64,000 nucleotides of DNA, from contig NZ_MYFO02000008.1 in NCBI RefSeq assembly GCF_004514475.2, positions 186,001 through 250,000 on the forward strand. Reading direction: 5' to 3'. The position numbers and the translations under genes were made by a program. The notes below the pieces were generated by a model, which saw only the letters and a program-made list of their open reading frames with translations, made no database searches and was not told where the DNA came from. This stretch comes from Paenibacillus athensensis (GTDB lineage: Bacteria > Bacillota > Bacilli > Paenibacillales > NBRC-103111). This document shows positions 50,929 to 59,966 of this stretch, in pieces; the stretch's first letter is position 1; each line of letters begins with the position of its first letter.

Positions 50929-52149
50929 ATGATATCGAATGATGCGATTTTGGAGCTCCGCGAAACGGTCAGACATCGGCTGGACTTGTCGAGCTCAACG
51001 TCCGACGAACAGCTGCTGCAGGTCATAGAAGAAGCGGTCTTTCAGTTTTCCCAATCGCAGTATTTGACAGCGCGCGAGAAACAGACGGCAGTCAGCCGGA
51101 TTTTCAACTCGTTCCGCGGTTTGGACGTGCTCCAGCCTTTGATTGACGATAAGTCGATTACAGAAATTATGATTAACAGCTATGAAGAAATTTTTATCGA
51201 GCGCGACGGGCATGTCAGCCGGCATGACGCCAGGTTCGAAAGCCCTGAGAAACTCGAAGATATCATTCAATTGATTGTCGGCAAGGTCAATCGGGTCGTC
51301 AATGAAGCTTCGCCCATTGTTGACGCCAGATTGAAGGACGGCTCGCGGGTAAATGTAGTGCTGCCGCCCATAGCGCTCAAAGGTCCGACCATGACGATCC
51401 GCAAATTCCCCGACAAGCCGATGACAATAGAGGATCTCGTTCGTCTAGGGGCATTAAGCGCGGAGGCGGCAGCTTTTTTGAAGAAGCTGGTGGCGGCCAA
51501 ATACAACATTTTCATCGGCGGCGGCACAGGCTCGGGGAAAACGACGTTTTTGAATGCATTGTCCAATTACATCCCAGCTGACGAGCGGATTATTACCATT
51601 GAGGATTCCGCCGAATTGCAAATTCGCAGCGTACCGAATCTGGTCAGTCTTGAGGTGCGTAACGCCAACACGGAGGGACGCGGAGAAATCACGATGCGGG
51701 ATTTGATCAAATCGTCGCTGCGGATGAGACCCAACCGGATCGTGGTGGGCGAAGTGCGGGGCGCTGAAGCATTGGAAATGCTGCAGGCGATGAATACCGG
51801 GCACGACGGTTCCTTGTCCACGGGGCATGCGAATAGCACGGTCGATATGCTCAGTCGTCTGGAGACGATGGTACTCAGTGGCGTACAACTGCCGGTCGAG
51901 GTGATTCGCAAGCAGATCGGCTCGGCGATCGATATTATGGTCCATTTGTCCCGGCTGCGCGACAAAACGCGCAAAGTGGTGGAAATCAGCGAGCTGACGG
52001 GCATTGTGAACGGCGAAATTCAATTAAGCCCGCTTTATGTCTTTGAAGATGAGGGAGAGACTGCGGACGGCAAGGTGCAAGGCGCGTTGCGTCCTACCGG
52101 CACTCCGTTGCACCATACGTTCAAGCTGAAAATGGCGGGGCTTTCGTAA
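50929..52149 (+). CDS. tadA: TadA/CpaF secretion ATPase
   Basis: A 406-residue hexameric ATPase that powers assembly of the Flp pilus. ATG 50929 is preferred to GTG 50920, which overlaps the TadZ stop and the ribosome site. An N-terminal helical region precedes the conserved core. The core contains I-T-E-I-M-I-N-S near residue 72, R-K-F-P near 159, Walker A G-G-G-T-G-S-G-K-T-T-F-L-N near 195, the Asp box I-T-I-E-D-S-A-E-L near 222, Walker B N-R-I-V-V-G-E-V-R-G near 265, and the His box T-G-H-D-G-S-L-S-T-G-H-A-N near 289. It is one of the clearest genes of the locus. Confidence 0.96.
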   Translation: MISNDAILELRETVRHRLDLSSSTSDEQLLQVIEEAVFQFSQSQYLTAREKQTAVSRIFNSFRGLDVLQPLIDDKSITEIMINSYEEIFIERDGHVSRHDARFESPEKLEDIIQLIVGKVNRVVNEASPIVDARLKDGSRVNVVLPPIALKGPTMTIRKFPDKPMTIEDLVRLGALSAEAAAFLKKLVAAKYNIFIGGGTGSGKTTFLNALSNYIPADERIITIEDSAELQIRSVPNLVSLEVRNANTEGRGEITMRDLIKSSLRMRPNRIVVGEVRGAEALEMLQAMNTGHDGSLSTGHANSTVDMLSRLETMVLSGVQLPVEVIRKQIGSAIDIMVHLSRLRDKTRKVVEISELTGIVNGEIQLSPLYVFEDEGETADGKVQGALRPTGTPLHHTFKLKMAGLS

Positions 52150-52175
52150 GCGCTTATGAGATGAGGAGGTGAATC

Positions 52176-53075
52176 ATGACCATTATTCTTATCGCCTTGG
52201 CGGCGGGAGTTGTCATCTGGCTGCTATTCAGACTATCCGACAGAAAGCGACAGCATGTCGGTGATCCGGGAGAGGTGGACCAGGCAAAGCCGCAAAGGCG
52301 TCCTGCCGTCGTGCAAGAAACTAACGGAGAGGCATTGACGGATTACAGCGTATATACCCTGTCGGCCAGAGAAAGAATCGAAGCGCTGATTGTCGGTTGC
52401 CTGTTGTATTTTGCGCTGGGGTATTTATTTTACAATAATTTGATTCTGGCATGCGTTGCTGCCAGCCTCGGCTTGCTGAATCCGCGGGCCCGTCGAAGGA
52501 AGCTGCTGGAGAAGCGGAAAAATGAGCTTAACGACCAATTCAAGCAGGCTTTGTATTCGTTGTCCTCTTCCCTTGGTGCAGGCCGGTCGGTCGAAAATGC
52601 GTTTCAGGAAACGATCAAGGACTTGCAGCTGTTGTATCCCGACCCGAGAACCTACATCCTTCGCGAATTTGGAGTTATTGTCCATCGCATTGAGAACGGG
52701 GAGCCGATTGAACGAGCCTTGGCGGATTTTGGAGCGCGCTCCGATCTGGAGGATATCCAGAATTTTGCTGACGTTTTTATCAGTTGCAAAAGAACCGGCG
52801 GGGATCTGGTCGAAATTATCCGACGTACTTCCAACATAATTGGAGACAAGCTCGACATACAGCAGGAAATTGCTGTAATGGTTGCGCAAAAACGCTTTGA
52901 ATCCAAGGCGCTTAGCGTTGCACCTATCGTCATCGTCGCGTTCCTTTCACTCAGCTCGCCGGATTACATGGCTCCGCTGCACAGCGGAGCGGGGTATCTG
53001 CTAATGACCGCAGCTTTGTTGGTGCTGCTTGGCTGCTATTGGTTTACGCAGCGTATTATGAATATCAGGGTGTGA
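52176..53075 (+). CDS. tadB: TadB-like inner-membrane platform protein
   Basis: A 299-residue membrane protein of the type II secretion F family. One N-terminal membrane helix, a cytoplasmic segment and a double helix (about 72-105) precede the T2SSF domain (about 115-260). That domain has L-Y-S-L-S-S-S-L-G-A-G-R-S-V-E-N-A-F and the G-D-L-V-E-I-I-R-R-T motif. The C-terminus has two more helices. With TadC it forms the platform on which TadA acts. It follows tadA by 26 bp and precedes tadC by 4 bp. Confidence 0.92.
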   Translation: MTIILIALAAGVVIWLLFRLSDRKRQHVGDPGEVDQAKPQRRPAVVQETNGEALTDYSVYTLSARERIEALIVGCLLYFALGYLFYNNLILACVAASLGLLNPRARRRKLLEKRKNELNDQFKQALYSLSSSLGAGRSVENAFQETIKDLQLLYPDPRTYILREFGVIVHRIENGEPIERALADFGARSDLEDIQNFADVFISCKRTGGDLVEIIRRTSNIIGDKLDIQQEIAVMVAQKRFESKALSVAPIVIVAFLSLSSPDYMAPLHSGAGYLLMTAALLVLLGCYWFTQRIMNIRV

Positions 53076-53079
53076 GTGC

Positions 53080-53952
53080 ATGTTAACGGGAATGTGGATC
53101 GTACTGGCGGCTCTTGTGCTGTTGGTGGTTGGCTCTTACGGAGCAGCGGGAAAACAATACGCCGAGTTCATTGCCGGACATACAGGGAAATTTCAACTGA
53201 CGTTTATGGCTCCAGCTTCACTGTATTTGCTCGATAAAACGGGCTTGATGGAGCGAATCTCGCGAACGGTCAACAAGATTCATCATAAAATTGTCGCCTT
53301 ATACGGCAGCAAGGCCGGATGGAATTATACGCGAATGTTTATCGCTCAACTGCTTTCCGCGTTCCTCTTGCTCTTGATCATAGCCGTGTTGCTCGGCATC
53401 GCTTCTGAGGGCAATCTGACACTGGTCGCAGTCGGCATACTGCTCGCGGTGCTGACGCCGCCACTGATGGTGCGCGATTTGGACAAGCAGATTCGGGTTC
53501 GCAAGCAGGACATGCTGCTGGAGCTGCCCGAGTTTCTGAATAAAATTACGTTGCTGGTCAATGCCGGTGAAACCGTGCAAAAAGCGATGATGCATTGCGT
53601 CGATCAAGGCAAGCCGCCAGAGATAAGCCCGCTGTACGCCGAGCTGCGCGAGGTAGCCAACCAACTGCGCAACAACTATTCGTTTGCGCTCGCGCTGGAG
53701 GAGCTCAGCAAGCGCTGTGCGGTACAGGAGGTGACGGTGTTTACGACGACCGTTTTGCTCAATTACCGGCGCGGCGGCGATGAATTTGTTATTGCCCTGC
53801 AGCAGTTGTCCCGCAATTTATGGGAAAAGCGCAAGGCCATTTCCCGCACAATGGGCGAGGAAGCCTCGTCCAAGCTCGTGTTTCCGATGGTTATGATCTT
53901 CCTGGTTGTAATGGTGGTTGTTGCCGCCCCTGCAATCATGATGATGAAATAA
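53080..53952 (+). CDS. tadC: TadC-like inner-membrane platform protein
   Basis: A 290-residue membrane protein, second member of the T2SSF pair. The first helix is at about 5-22, further helices near 90-130, then the cytoplasmic domain with L-L-E-L-P-E-F-L-N-K-I-T-L-L-V-N-A-G-E-T-V and V-F-T-T-T-V-L-L-N-Y-R-R-G-G-D-E. A final helix is at about 268-288. Spacing of 4 bp from tadB indicates tight co-expression. Confidence 0.92.
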   Translation: MLTGMWIVLAALVLLVVGSYGAAGKQYAEFIAGHTGKFQLTFMAPASLYLLDKTGLMERISRTVNKIHHKIVALYGSKAGWNYTRMFIAQLLSAFLLLLIIAVLLGIASEGNLTLVAVGILLAVLTPPLMVRDLDKQIRVRKQDMLLELPEFLNKITLLVNAGETVQKAMMHCVDQGKPPEISPLYAELREVANQLRNNYSFALALEELSKRCAVQEVTVFTTTVLLNYRRGGDEFVIALQQLSRNLWEKRKAISRTMGEEASSKLVFPMVMIFLVVMVVVAAPAIMMMK

Positions 53953-53982
53953 TAAAACATATATTTTTTAGGAGGTCTACAC

Positions 53983-54186
53983 ATGAAACGTTGGAAAGAT
54001 GCCTGGAACCGCTTTTGGAAAAATGAAGAAGGGATCGGCACGTTGGAAATTATTTTGATCATTGCGGTGATTGTAGTGATTGCGGTGATTTTCAAAGACA
54101 AAATCGTGAGTTGGGTTAAAAAGTTACTGGACGGATCTGAAACAGAAATTAATAAGTTCGACCCGTCTGCTTCGTCCCAGCCTTAA
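53983..54186 (+). CDS. Flp1-family type IVb pilin
   Basis: A 67-residue prepilin, the probable main subunit of the pilus. A basic leader (M-K-R-W-K-D-A-W-N-R-F-W-K-N-E-E-G) precedes the cleavage site G-I-G-T-L-E, with the conserved Glu at position +5, then a helix of about 17 hydrophobic residues. Mature length would be about 50, as for Flp pilins. AGGAGG precedes ATG 53983. No prepilin peptidase gene is present in the window, so processing depends on an enzyme encoded elsewhere. Confidence 0.9.
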   Translation: MKRWKDAWNRFWKNEEGIGTLEIILIIAVIVVIAVIFKDKIVSWVKKLLDGSETEINKFDPSASSQP

Positions 54187-54187
54187 T

Positions 54188-54880
54188 ATGATCAAAAGAC
54201 TCTGGTCGAACCAAAAGGGAAGTTTCACCATTGAAGCTTCCCTTGTTTTTCCCATTGTGTTTTTGGTAACGATTTTGCTGATATTTTTGAGCTTATATAT
54301 TTATCAGAAATCTACCTTGTATTACTTTGCCGATCTGACGGCTAAGCGCGCGGCCTGGAGTTGGGACAACAGCTACAAGGACGCTGCGACGGGAAAGTTC
54401 AACCCTTACGAGAAAGACAGCGGTACTGGCCAGCAGCGCCAGAACGACGGTTTGTATTGGCGGTTCAGCGATTTTAATATGCTGGATGTGCTGACCTTCC
54501 GGTTTTCCCAAGCAGTGCAGCCTCAGGCAATAACGATTTCGTCTGGCGATCGCAGCAAGCCTGCGCGAGAAAGCAATTTGACGACCTACAAGCTGCAAAG
54601 AGCTGCCAGCCTTTTGCCACCGGGGTTTAGCGGTACAATGAGCTATGAGAACGTATTTTATAAAAGAAAGATCAAAGTGCATTTGGAGAATCCGCTCAAA
54701 ATGCCCGGTTTTATTACGGTCTGGTTCCACAAAGAATTGGTGGAAGCCGATGCTAGCGCCTTTGTAACCGAACCGGCTGAGTTTATCCGAAATGTGGATT
54801 TTTCCATTTATGCTGGCAAGAAGATGGCGACGACAGCGAAGTCAACGATCGGTTCTATTCTCTCTAAAAAGCAGAAATAA
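54188..54880 (+). CDS. TadE-like minor pseudopilin
   Basis: A 230-residue protein starting one base after the pilin stop. The N-terminus has the pseudopilin pattern K-G-S-F-T-I-E-A-S-L-V-F-P (Glu at +5 after the glycine) and one long membrane helix. The rest is an extracytoplasmic domain with about 190 residues, ending in a basic tail. TadE-family proteins are processed by the prepilin peptidase and help pilus assembly. It belongs to a run of tad genes separated by no more than 30 bp. Confidence 0.88.
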   Translation: MIKRLWSNQKGSFTIEASLVFPIVFLVTILLIFLSLYIYQKSTLYYFADLTAKRAAWSWDNSYKDAATGKFNPYEKDSGTGQQRQNDGLYWRFSDFNMLDVLTFRFSQAVQPQAITISSGDRSKPARESNLTTYKLQRAASLLPPGFSGTMSYENVFYKRKIKVHLENPLKMPGFITVWFHKELVEADASAFVTEPAEFIRNVDFSIYAGKKMATTAKSTIGSILSKKQK

Positions 54881-54904
54881 CAGCAATTAAAGGAAGCGTG
54901 GCGC

Positions 54905-57358
54905 ATGAAGGGGTTCAAGCTGAAGGAGGACGGCTCGGTATCGATCTTTTTGATCAGCATCGTAGCGGCCGTCTTTTTATTTAATGCGGTTTTGATCGAT
55001 TTTGCACGCATTCAGGCAGCGAAACGACAAACCGATATGGCTGTCGACGCAGCGGTACGCTCGGCGCTGGCAGCATTTGATAAAGAGCTGCAAGGTAAAT
55101 ACGGCTTGTTTGGCGTCAGCAAGGAGCAAGTAGAGCCTTTATTTCGTGAAATCATCGAGCAGAACCTGACTCATCCGGCCGGCGACGGTTCGTTCTCTCT
55201 GATCGATCCTCAGTTGTCAGCCGATTCCGCGCACTTGGAGGCTACCGGCGACTTGGGCAATCACGTTGTGTTCGAGCAGCAGGTGCTCGAAGATATGAAA
55301 TACAAAGCGCCTATCGAAATTACGCTAGAGATGTTCGATAAATTCAAGCAATTGGCTGCAGTGATGAAAACCGCCTCGGCGGCCACGAAAGCATCCAAAG
55401 CGATGCGTAAAAGCTATGACAGCCGGGAAAAAAGTCTGGACAGCTTTTGGGAAAGCCGCAAAGCGTTGGATCAAGCGAATTTGGCTATTCCGTCTCTGAT
55501 CGACAAAAACGGCGGCAGCTTCGATCTGACGGATAGCAACAGATTGTTTGGCCAAATTGCCGATGTCGAAACGATTGCCAGTCACTATGACATGGTCGAA
55601 CGCTACTATCTGGATATTCAAAAGTGGGAGAAGCAGAAAGCCGAACTGGAGCAGCGGCAGCAAGCGGTACGAAATCAAATCCAGTCGATTCAGCAGCAAA
55701 TCAGCCAAATGACGGCTAGCGCCGGAGAAGGTGAAGCTGTAGATACATCGGCGCAGGAGCGCCAGATTGACGCTTTATCGGATCAATTGGTCGAGATGAA
55801 CAATGAGTGGATCAAGCTGGATACATCCATCCGGGATACGCTGGGACCGCTGAACGTGTATCTTTCTCAAGCGCACAGCGCGCTTCAACAGCTCGGACAA
55901 AAGCTGGACGCTGTGATCGGCCTTTATCCGAATACAGAGAAGCAGCTGGCCGATGCCAAGGAAGCCAATCAAAAGATGAAGGAAGCATTGGACAAAGCGA
56001 AGCAGGAAACCGGAGCCAGCAACTATGAGAATGTGAGCAACGCGCCAAATGCCGATGGAGCCGCCACGCCGCAGAACGGCGATCTCAGTCAGGAACAAGC
56101 CTCCTTGGAAAAGTTGATCAAGGATATGGAAAGCTTGATTTTGCCGGAAAGCTATTTCGAGCGAATGGAGCAGGACCTGCAAGCCGAAAAGTCGAAGCTG
56201 ACAGCAGTCAAAAACAGCGTAGATCAATTGACGTCAGCCCTGCCGACGGCGTATCAAAGCTCGCGCCAGCCTCCAACGGTCGTCACCGTGAAGGGCTTGG
56301 CTCAGGACATTTACCTGAATCACAGCGCTGCAGGCGCACAAATTTACAAGAACAGCTTGCCGGAGAACTATCCGGAGGAAGCAAAGCGGCGTGAGGAGAA
56401 GGCGAAGTACGAGCAGAATAAGGAAAGCCCTCTGGTTACCCAGCAGGAAGAGAAGGCGAACCTTGGCATTAAGGATGTATTTAACATATTGAATGCTTTC
56501 AAGACGCTGAAAGCGGAGAATGAGGATTATCAAAAGCTGGATACTTATTATCAAAAATACATGCAGCAACAAGTAGATGACGCAGATAAAGGGCAAATTG
56601 AGCCAAGCGATGACTATGAGGATGCAAGTAGTCAGGCGATGTCGGCGATGGATTTGCTGTTTGCCGGCTTGGGCGATTTTTTTGAATCGATGCGCAATGA
56701 AATGTATGTCAACGAATACGCATTTGAGCACTTCAATAGCTTCGATCCCGCAGCTTCCTCGAATTATTTTAAAGACGGGAAGGTCGATGCGAACGAGTTG
56801 GCCAAAGCGTTGGGGGCTGACAATTCGGGCATTGAATATTTAATTTATGGGTTTCATAAGCCTGGAGCGAATGTTGGGGCGGCTTTGGGAGAGTTGTTTT
56901 TGATTCGGGTGGCGATAGGGGTTGTAGAAGGGTTAACTAAGCCTCAATTTAGGTCCTTAGGACACCCCTTATTGATACTTATTGCCGCAATTGCTTATGG
57001 AGTGGGCCAAGCTTTGCAAGACATGATTGGGTTTTTCGCAGGGAAAGAGGTTCCACTGGCCGGTATTCAACCTTTAAACACGATTAAATTGAAGTATAAG
57101 GACTATTTACGATTATTTCTGCTTATTCACAGTGCAGAGACTAAGAAATTAGCAAGAATGCAGGCATTGATTCAACTTGATACAGATAAAGATTTAAGTC
57201 AATACTTCTCTTATCTGTCGGGAAATGCTCAGTTTTCCGTACGCTTATGGTTTTTACCGGAAATAATGAAATCTTTAAGTCGATCCTTGTTTACGGACCA
57301 AGAAGTAAAAGGAAACAGGTTTTATTATAATAATGGATCACAAGAAATGTCTTATTGA
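54905..57358 (+). CDS. DUF5702 protein of the tad locus (TadG-like, large)
   Basis: An 817-residue protein. The N-terminus (E-D-G-S-V-S-I-F-L-I-S-I-V-A-A-V-F-L-F-N) is a pseudopilin-like helix, followed by A-A-V-R-S-A-L-A-A-F-D and G-K-Y-G-L-F-G-V, the DUF5702 signature. A long coiled-coil region (about 220-430) is rich in Gln, Glu and Lys. From about residue 637 (base 56815) the coding sequence turns markedly AT-rich, and the C-terminal 180 residues contain extra hydrophobic stretches near 660-720. This suggests that the end of the gene was replaced or derives from another source. DUF5702 proteins replace the C-terminal tad genes in Bacillota; the function is not defined. Confidence 0.87.
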   Translation: MKGFKLKEDGSVSIFLISIVAAVFLFNAVLIDFARIQAAKRQTDMAVDAAVRSALAAFDKELQGKYGLFGVSKEQVEPLFREIIEQNLTHPAGDGSFSLIDPQLSADSAHLEATGDLGNHVVFEQQVLEDMKYKAPIEITLEMFDKFKQLAAVMKTASAATKASKAMRKSYDSREKSLDSFWESRKALDQANLAIPSLIDKNGGSFDLTDSNRLFGQIADVETIASHYDMVERYYLDIQKWEKQKAELEQRQQAVRNQIQSIQQQISQMTASAGEGEAVDTSAQERQIDALSDQLVEMNNEWIKLDTSIRDTLGPLNVYLSQAHSALQQLGQKLDAVIGLYPNTEKQLADAKEANQKMKEALDKAKQETGASNYENVSNAPNADGAATPQNGDLSQEQASLEKLIKDMESLILPESYFERMEQDLQAEKSKLTAVKNSVDQLTSALPTAYQSSRQPPTVVTVKGLAQDIYLNHSAAGAQIYKNSLPENYPEEAKRREEKAKYEQNKESPLVTQQEEKANLGIKDVFNILNAFKTLKAENEDYQKLDTYYQKYMQQQVDDADKGQIEPSDDYEDASSQAMSAMDLLFAGLGDFFESMRNEMYVNEYAFEHFNSFDPAASSNYFKDGKVDANELAKALGADNSGIEYLIYGFHKPGANVGAALGELFLIRVAIGVVEGLTKPQFRSLGHPLLILIAAIAYGVGQALQDMIGFFAGKEVPLAGIQPLNTIKLKYKDYLRLFLLIHSAETKKLARMQALIQLDTDKDLSQYFSYLSGNAQFSVRLWFLPEIMKSLSRSLFTDQEVKGNRFYYNNGSQEMSY

Positions 57359-57380
57359 TAATTAATGGAGGTTTATGTAA

Positions 57381-57989
57381 ATGAGAATATTTACTATTGG
57401 ATTAACCGTCGTATCGCTTGCTTTGATTTTAAACGGCTGCGGTGGTGGGCAGGTGACCTCAACAGGGGCAACTTCTACAACGCTTCCTGCGCAAAATAAT
57501 TCTGCCGGTACAGTTGTCACACCTGAGGTAAATTCTCCTTCGAGTGGGAAGTCATTAGGAAAAGTCGAAGTGCTCGGTGTAAAAACGAAAACTATAGGTA
57601 CATTCGAAATTACATTAGACAGCGGAAATATCCAGTCCACTTTGAATCAGAAAGAGGGGGCTAAACTAAAGCCACAATATGATGAAATTCTTGTAATGAA
57701 GGCTAAAGTAAAGTCAGTAAAGAATTTGGCGGCTGATGTTGTGAACAAGTTAAATAATTTTACTCTTTATGATGCAAATGAAACTAATATGGGAGATAAT
57801 TTCATTGGTTTTAATACTGGAATTACTGGAGAAAATTTGGAAAGTAATTTGTCAATGGCAAGATATCTACAAGATGAAGTATTTGAAGGCTACATTTACA
57901 TGGATGTTCAGAAACGAGACGCCTACCGTATTAAATACGAAGATGTTTCCGGTGAATCCGGCTACTGGGACGTAAAAATCACCAATTAA
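57381..57989 (+). CDS. Small lipoprotein with DUF4352-like fold
   Basis: A 202-residue lipoprotein. The signal peptide is M-R-I-F-T-I-G-L-T-V-V-S-L-A-L-I-L-N-G-C, with Cys20 as lipid site, then Gly- and Ser/Thr-rich linker residues to about 55. The domain that follows (E-I-T-L-D-S-G, E-I-L-V-M-K-A-K-V-K-S-V, then F-E-G-Y-I-Y-M-D-V) resembles the immunoglobulin-like DUF4352 fold of Gram-positive lipoproteins. The gene is AT-rich like the end of the preceding one. It interrupts the usual run of tad genes and may be an insertion. Confidence 0.75.
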   Translation: MRIFTIGLTVVSLALILNGCGGGQVTSTGATSTTLPAQNNSAGTVVTPEVNSPSSGKSLGKVEVLGVKTKTIGTFEITLDSGNIQSTLNQKEGAKLKPQYDEILVMKAKVKSVKNLAADVVNKLNNFTLYDANETNMGDNFIGFNTGITGENLESNLSMARYLQDEVFEGYIYMDVQKRDAYRIKYEDVSGESGYWDVKITN

Positions 57990-58012
57990 AAAGAACCAAG
58001 GGGAGAATGCAG

Positions 58013-58369
58013 ATGAAGTTCCGCACAAATGAAAACGGGAGTATAACACTGGAGGCGGCGCTGGTTCTCCCCTTATTTCTGGCATTTGTATTATGCCTGA
58101 TGACGATCATCAAACTGACGATTGTTCAGATGTCCTTACAAAATGCGACGTCGGAAATGACCAAGCAAGTAGCGACCCATAATTTGCTGAGCACGGCTTC
58201 GGATGAATTGAAGCAAATCGTCAAGGAGCAGACACTGGACCCGGTTCAGGATGCGAACGAGTCGTTGGATGCTTACACCCAGCGAGTGGAGGAGCAGGTA
58301 AAATCCCGCCTGACCCAAGCTTTTAATAATGCGATTCGGCCTGGTTTTCAATTAAATCATAAGAAATAA
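58013..58369 (+). CDS. TadE-like pseudopilin, probably C-terminally truncated
   Basis: A 118-residue protein. ATG 58013 is preferred to ATG 58007, given GGGGAG at 58000-58005. The N-terminus is a clear pseudopilin (E-N-G-S-I-T-L-E-A-A-L-V-L-P) with one membrane helix, then a helical region up to about residue 110 (T-Q-A-F-N-N-A-I-R-P-G-F). The frame then ends after a few more residues. TadE-like proteins of this group are usually nearer 190 residues and finish with a beta domain. A matching C-terminal piece lies on the opposite strand directly after this point (58323-58565). Probably not functional, but this is not certain. Confidence 0.75.
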   Translation: MKFRTNENGSITLEAALVLPLFLAFVLCLMTIIKLTIVQMSLQNATSEMTKQVATHNLLSTASDELKQIVKEQTLDPVQDANESLDAYTQRVEEQVKSRLTQAFNNAIRPGFQLNHKK

Positions 58370-58565
58370 ATGGAACAATCAATTTGTAGGTGTATTCAAC
58401 TTCAATCCCAAACTTAGGATTGTCCGCCGAAAAATTCGGCAGCGTCAGTTCTGTAACCTGCAATCGATCCTTTTCCACCCATGTAGCGTCCATAAAATTC
58501 AAAACAAACGATCTGTGGAACGCGTCTGGTCGGGTTCTTAACTTCGAAAATGATAGCCGTTTTGG
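58323..58565 (-). pseudogene. Inverted TadE-like C-terminal fragment
   Basis: On the minus strand an 80-codon frame without a start codon encodes S-F-V-L-N-F-M-D-A-T-W-V-E-K-D-R, then L-Q-V-T-E-L-T-L-P-N-F, then F-G-I-E-V-E-Y-T-Y-K-L-I-V-P-F. This looks like the C-terminal beta domain of a TadE-like pseudopilin, the very part missing from the plus-strand gene that ends here. A stop codon bounds it at 58566-58568, and its own stop lies at 58323-58325. An inversion, or insertion of a reversed copy, would explain it. Confidence 0.6.
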
Positions 58566-58721
58566 CTATTTGTTTATATGTGGGATCTGGTATTTTCGCC
58601 ATCGGTATGGCTCTGTAGTCCTGGGATTCTTTTGAGAAATTGCTTAGATAGTTGCATGAATCTGTTTAACTGGAAAAAGAATGATAAGTTTATGAATATT
58701 CTTCATGTGGGGAGAGAATCA
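58566..58721. other. Gap with no intact gene
   Basis: Between the inverted fragment and the SLH gene no reading frame of believable composition is present. A frame running through from 58578 into the SLH gene lacks a ribosome site and encodes an unlikely Trp/Cys-rich lead. Confidence 0.5.
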
Positions 58722-59927
58722 ATGATGAAAATGAAAAAAAAGTTTGTGCTGGCAGGGTTATTGGCAATGTGTTCACTTGGAAGTATTATTCCGGCATCTA
58801 CGCAAGCCGATGATAACCCAACGCCATTTGCAGACATGCGGGATCATTGGGCCAAACAAGCGGTAGCCAAGGCGATCGAGAAAAAATATGTGGATGGCTA
58901 CGATGACGGATCGTTCCGGCCGGAAAATTACGTGACTGGCGCGGAGTTTCTGAAAATGGTCGTGACGGCAACCAAGTTGCCTGTCAGCGGTAATACGACA
59001 GGGGCGGATTGGTATGTCCCTTACGTTAAGGCAGCCGTGGACAAAGGCTATTTGCGTGAGGATGCCATCAATACGGATATCGTGCTCACCAAGCCGATCA
59101 ACCGTCTACAAATGGCTAAAATCGCCGTCAGGGCGACCGATCCGACACTCCAGCAGCGGGAAGTCAACCTGAATGATCAGGGCGCGATGTTCACGGCTAC
59201 CAGCAAAGGGCTTGTTCAAGGGCTTGCAAACGGAGAGCTCGCTCCAGCCGGAAGCACGACCCGCGCTCAATCTGTTACGATTATCGAACGCATTTTGAGC
59301 GTGAACAGCGGAGAAAAACTGGAAACTGACAAGTTGGCTATCTCGAATGCGGAGCTGGCATTCAAGAAAACGAATTTGTTTTCGATGATTCCAGTGTTTG
59401 GTGGTGTGCAAGGAGAATCGACTACTTGGAGCCCTGATAAGCTGGTGCTCGAAACTGCTGACGGAAAATTTAAGGGCCAGATCGATCAGGTGGTGGTAAT
59501 CGACATGGCAAATCCGAACGATCCTAATCGTGGACTTCTGGGGGATATTAGTGGCTTACATTGGTTCGCTCCAGGACGAAAGGGTGAAATGCCCCTGATT
59601 AAAGATTATCCAGACAGCTATGTCATACTGATACAAAGTCATGTCGATTACGTCAAGGACACTCAAGCTTATGCGGATAATATAGGTATTGGTTTCTCGA
59701 TTTATGGATTTGAGAGTCCTGATCGGGTGGCACTGGCAAACGGAACTTTAAATACACTTGCAAAAATTTTTAAAACCAGACGTGGTGACGTGGATGCATA
59801 TATTATGCCGAAATCCGGATATAGCGTTCCTAAAAATGATATTTCTATAAAGCTAAACGCCCCGGCTAGACCACCAGTAAATGACTCAACACGCACGATT
59901 GTCTCTATTTACGTACCGGAGAACTAA
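58722..59927 (+). CDS. SLH-domain secreted protein, copy A
   Basis: A 401-residue secreted protein. ATG 58722 follows GGGGAGAG. The signal peptide ends near A-S-T-Q-A-D. Three SLH domains fill residues about 33-200: F-A-D-M-R-D-H-W-A-K, V-D-G-Y-D-D-G-S-F-R-P-E, then D-W-Y-V-P-Y-V-K-A-A and L-A-P-A-G-S-T-T-R-A-Q. The C-terminal ~190 residues form an unrecognised beta-rich domain with D-x-A-N-P-N-D-P-N-R-G-L-L-G-D and M-P-K-S-G-Y. The protein at 60891-62105 has the same layout and is clearly a paralogue. Both lie just upstream of a secreted-protein gene, which forms a repeated two-gene module behind the tad locus. Confidence 0.9.
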   Translation: MMKMKKKFVLAGLLAMCSLGSIIPASTQADDNPTPFADMRDHWAKQAVAKAIEKKYVDGYDDGSFRPENYVTGAEFLKMVVTATKLPVSGNTTGADWYVPYVKAAVDKGYLREDAINTDIVLTKPINRLQMAKIAVRATDPTLQQREVNLNDQGAMFTATSKGLVQGLANGELAPAGSTTRAQSVTIIERILSVNSGEKLETDKLAISNAELAFKKTNLFSMIPVFGGVQGESTTWSPDKLVLETADGKFKGQIDQVVVIDMANPNDPNRGLLGDISGLHWFAPGRKGEMPLIKDYPDSYVILIQSHVDYVKDTQAYADNIGIGFSIYGFESPDRVALANGTLNTLAKIFKTRRGDVDAYIMPKSGYSVPKNDISIKLNAPARPPVNDSTRTIVSIYVPEN

Positions 59928-59966
59928 GATTTTATTATGTTCTTGTGAGGGAGGTAAATAGGAAAG

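Noticed and set aside
58390-58635. Frames of 60-80 codons on either strand in the gap after the truncated TadE gene
   Set aside because: Only the start-less minus-strand frame (58323-58565) has TadE-like motifs; the others have odd composition and no ribosome sites.
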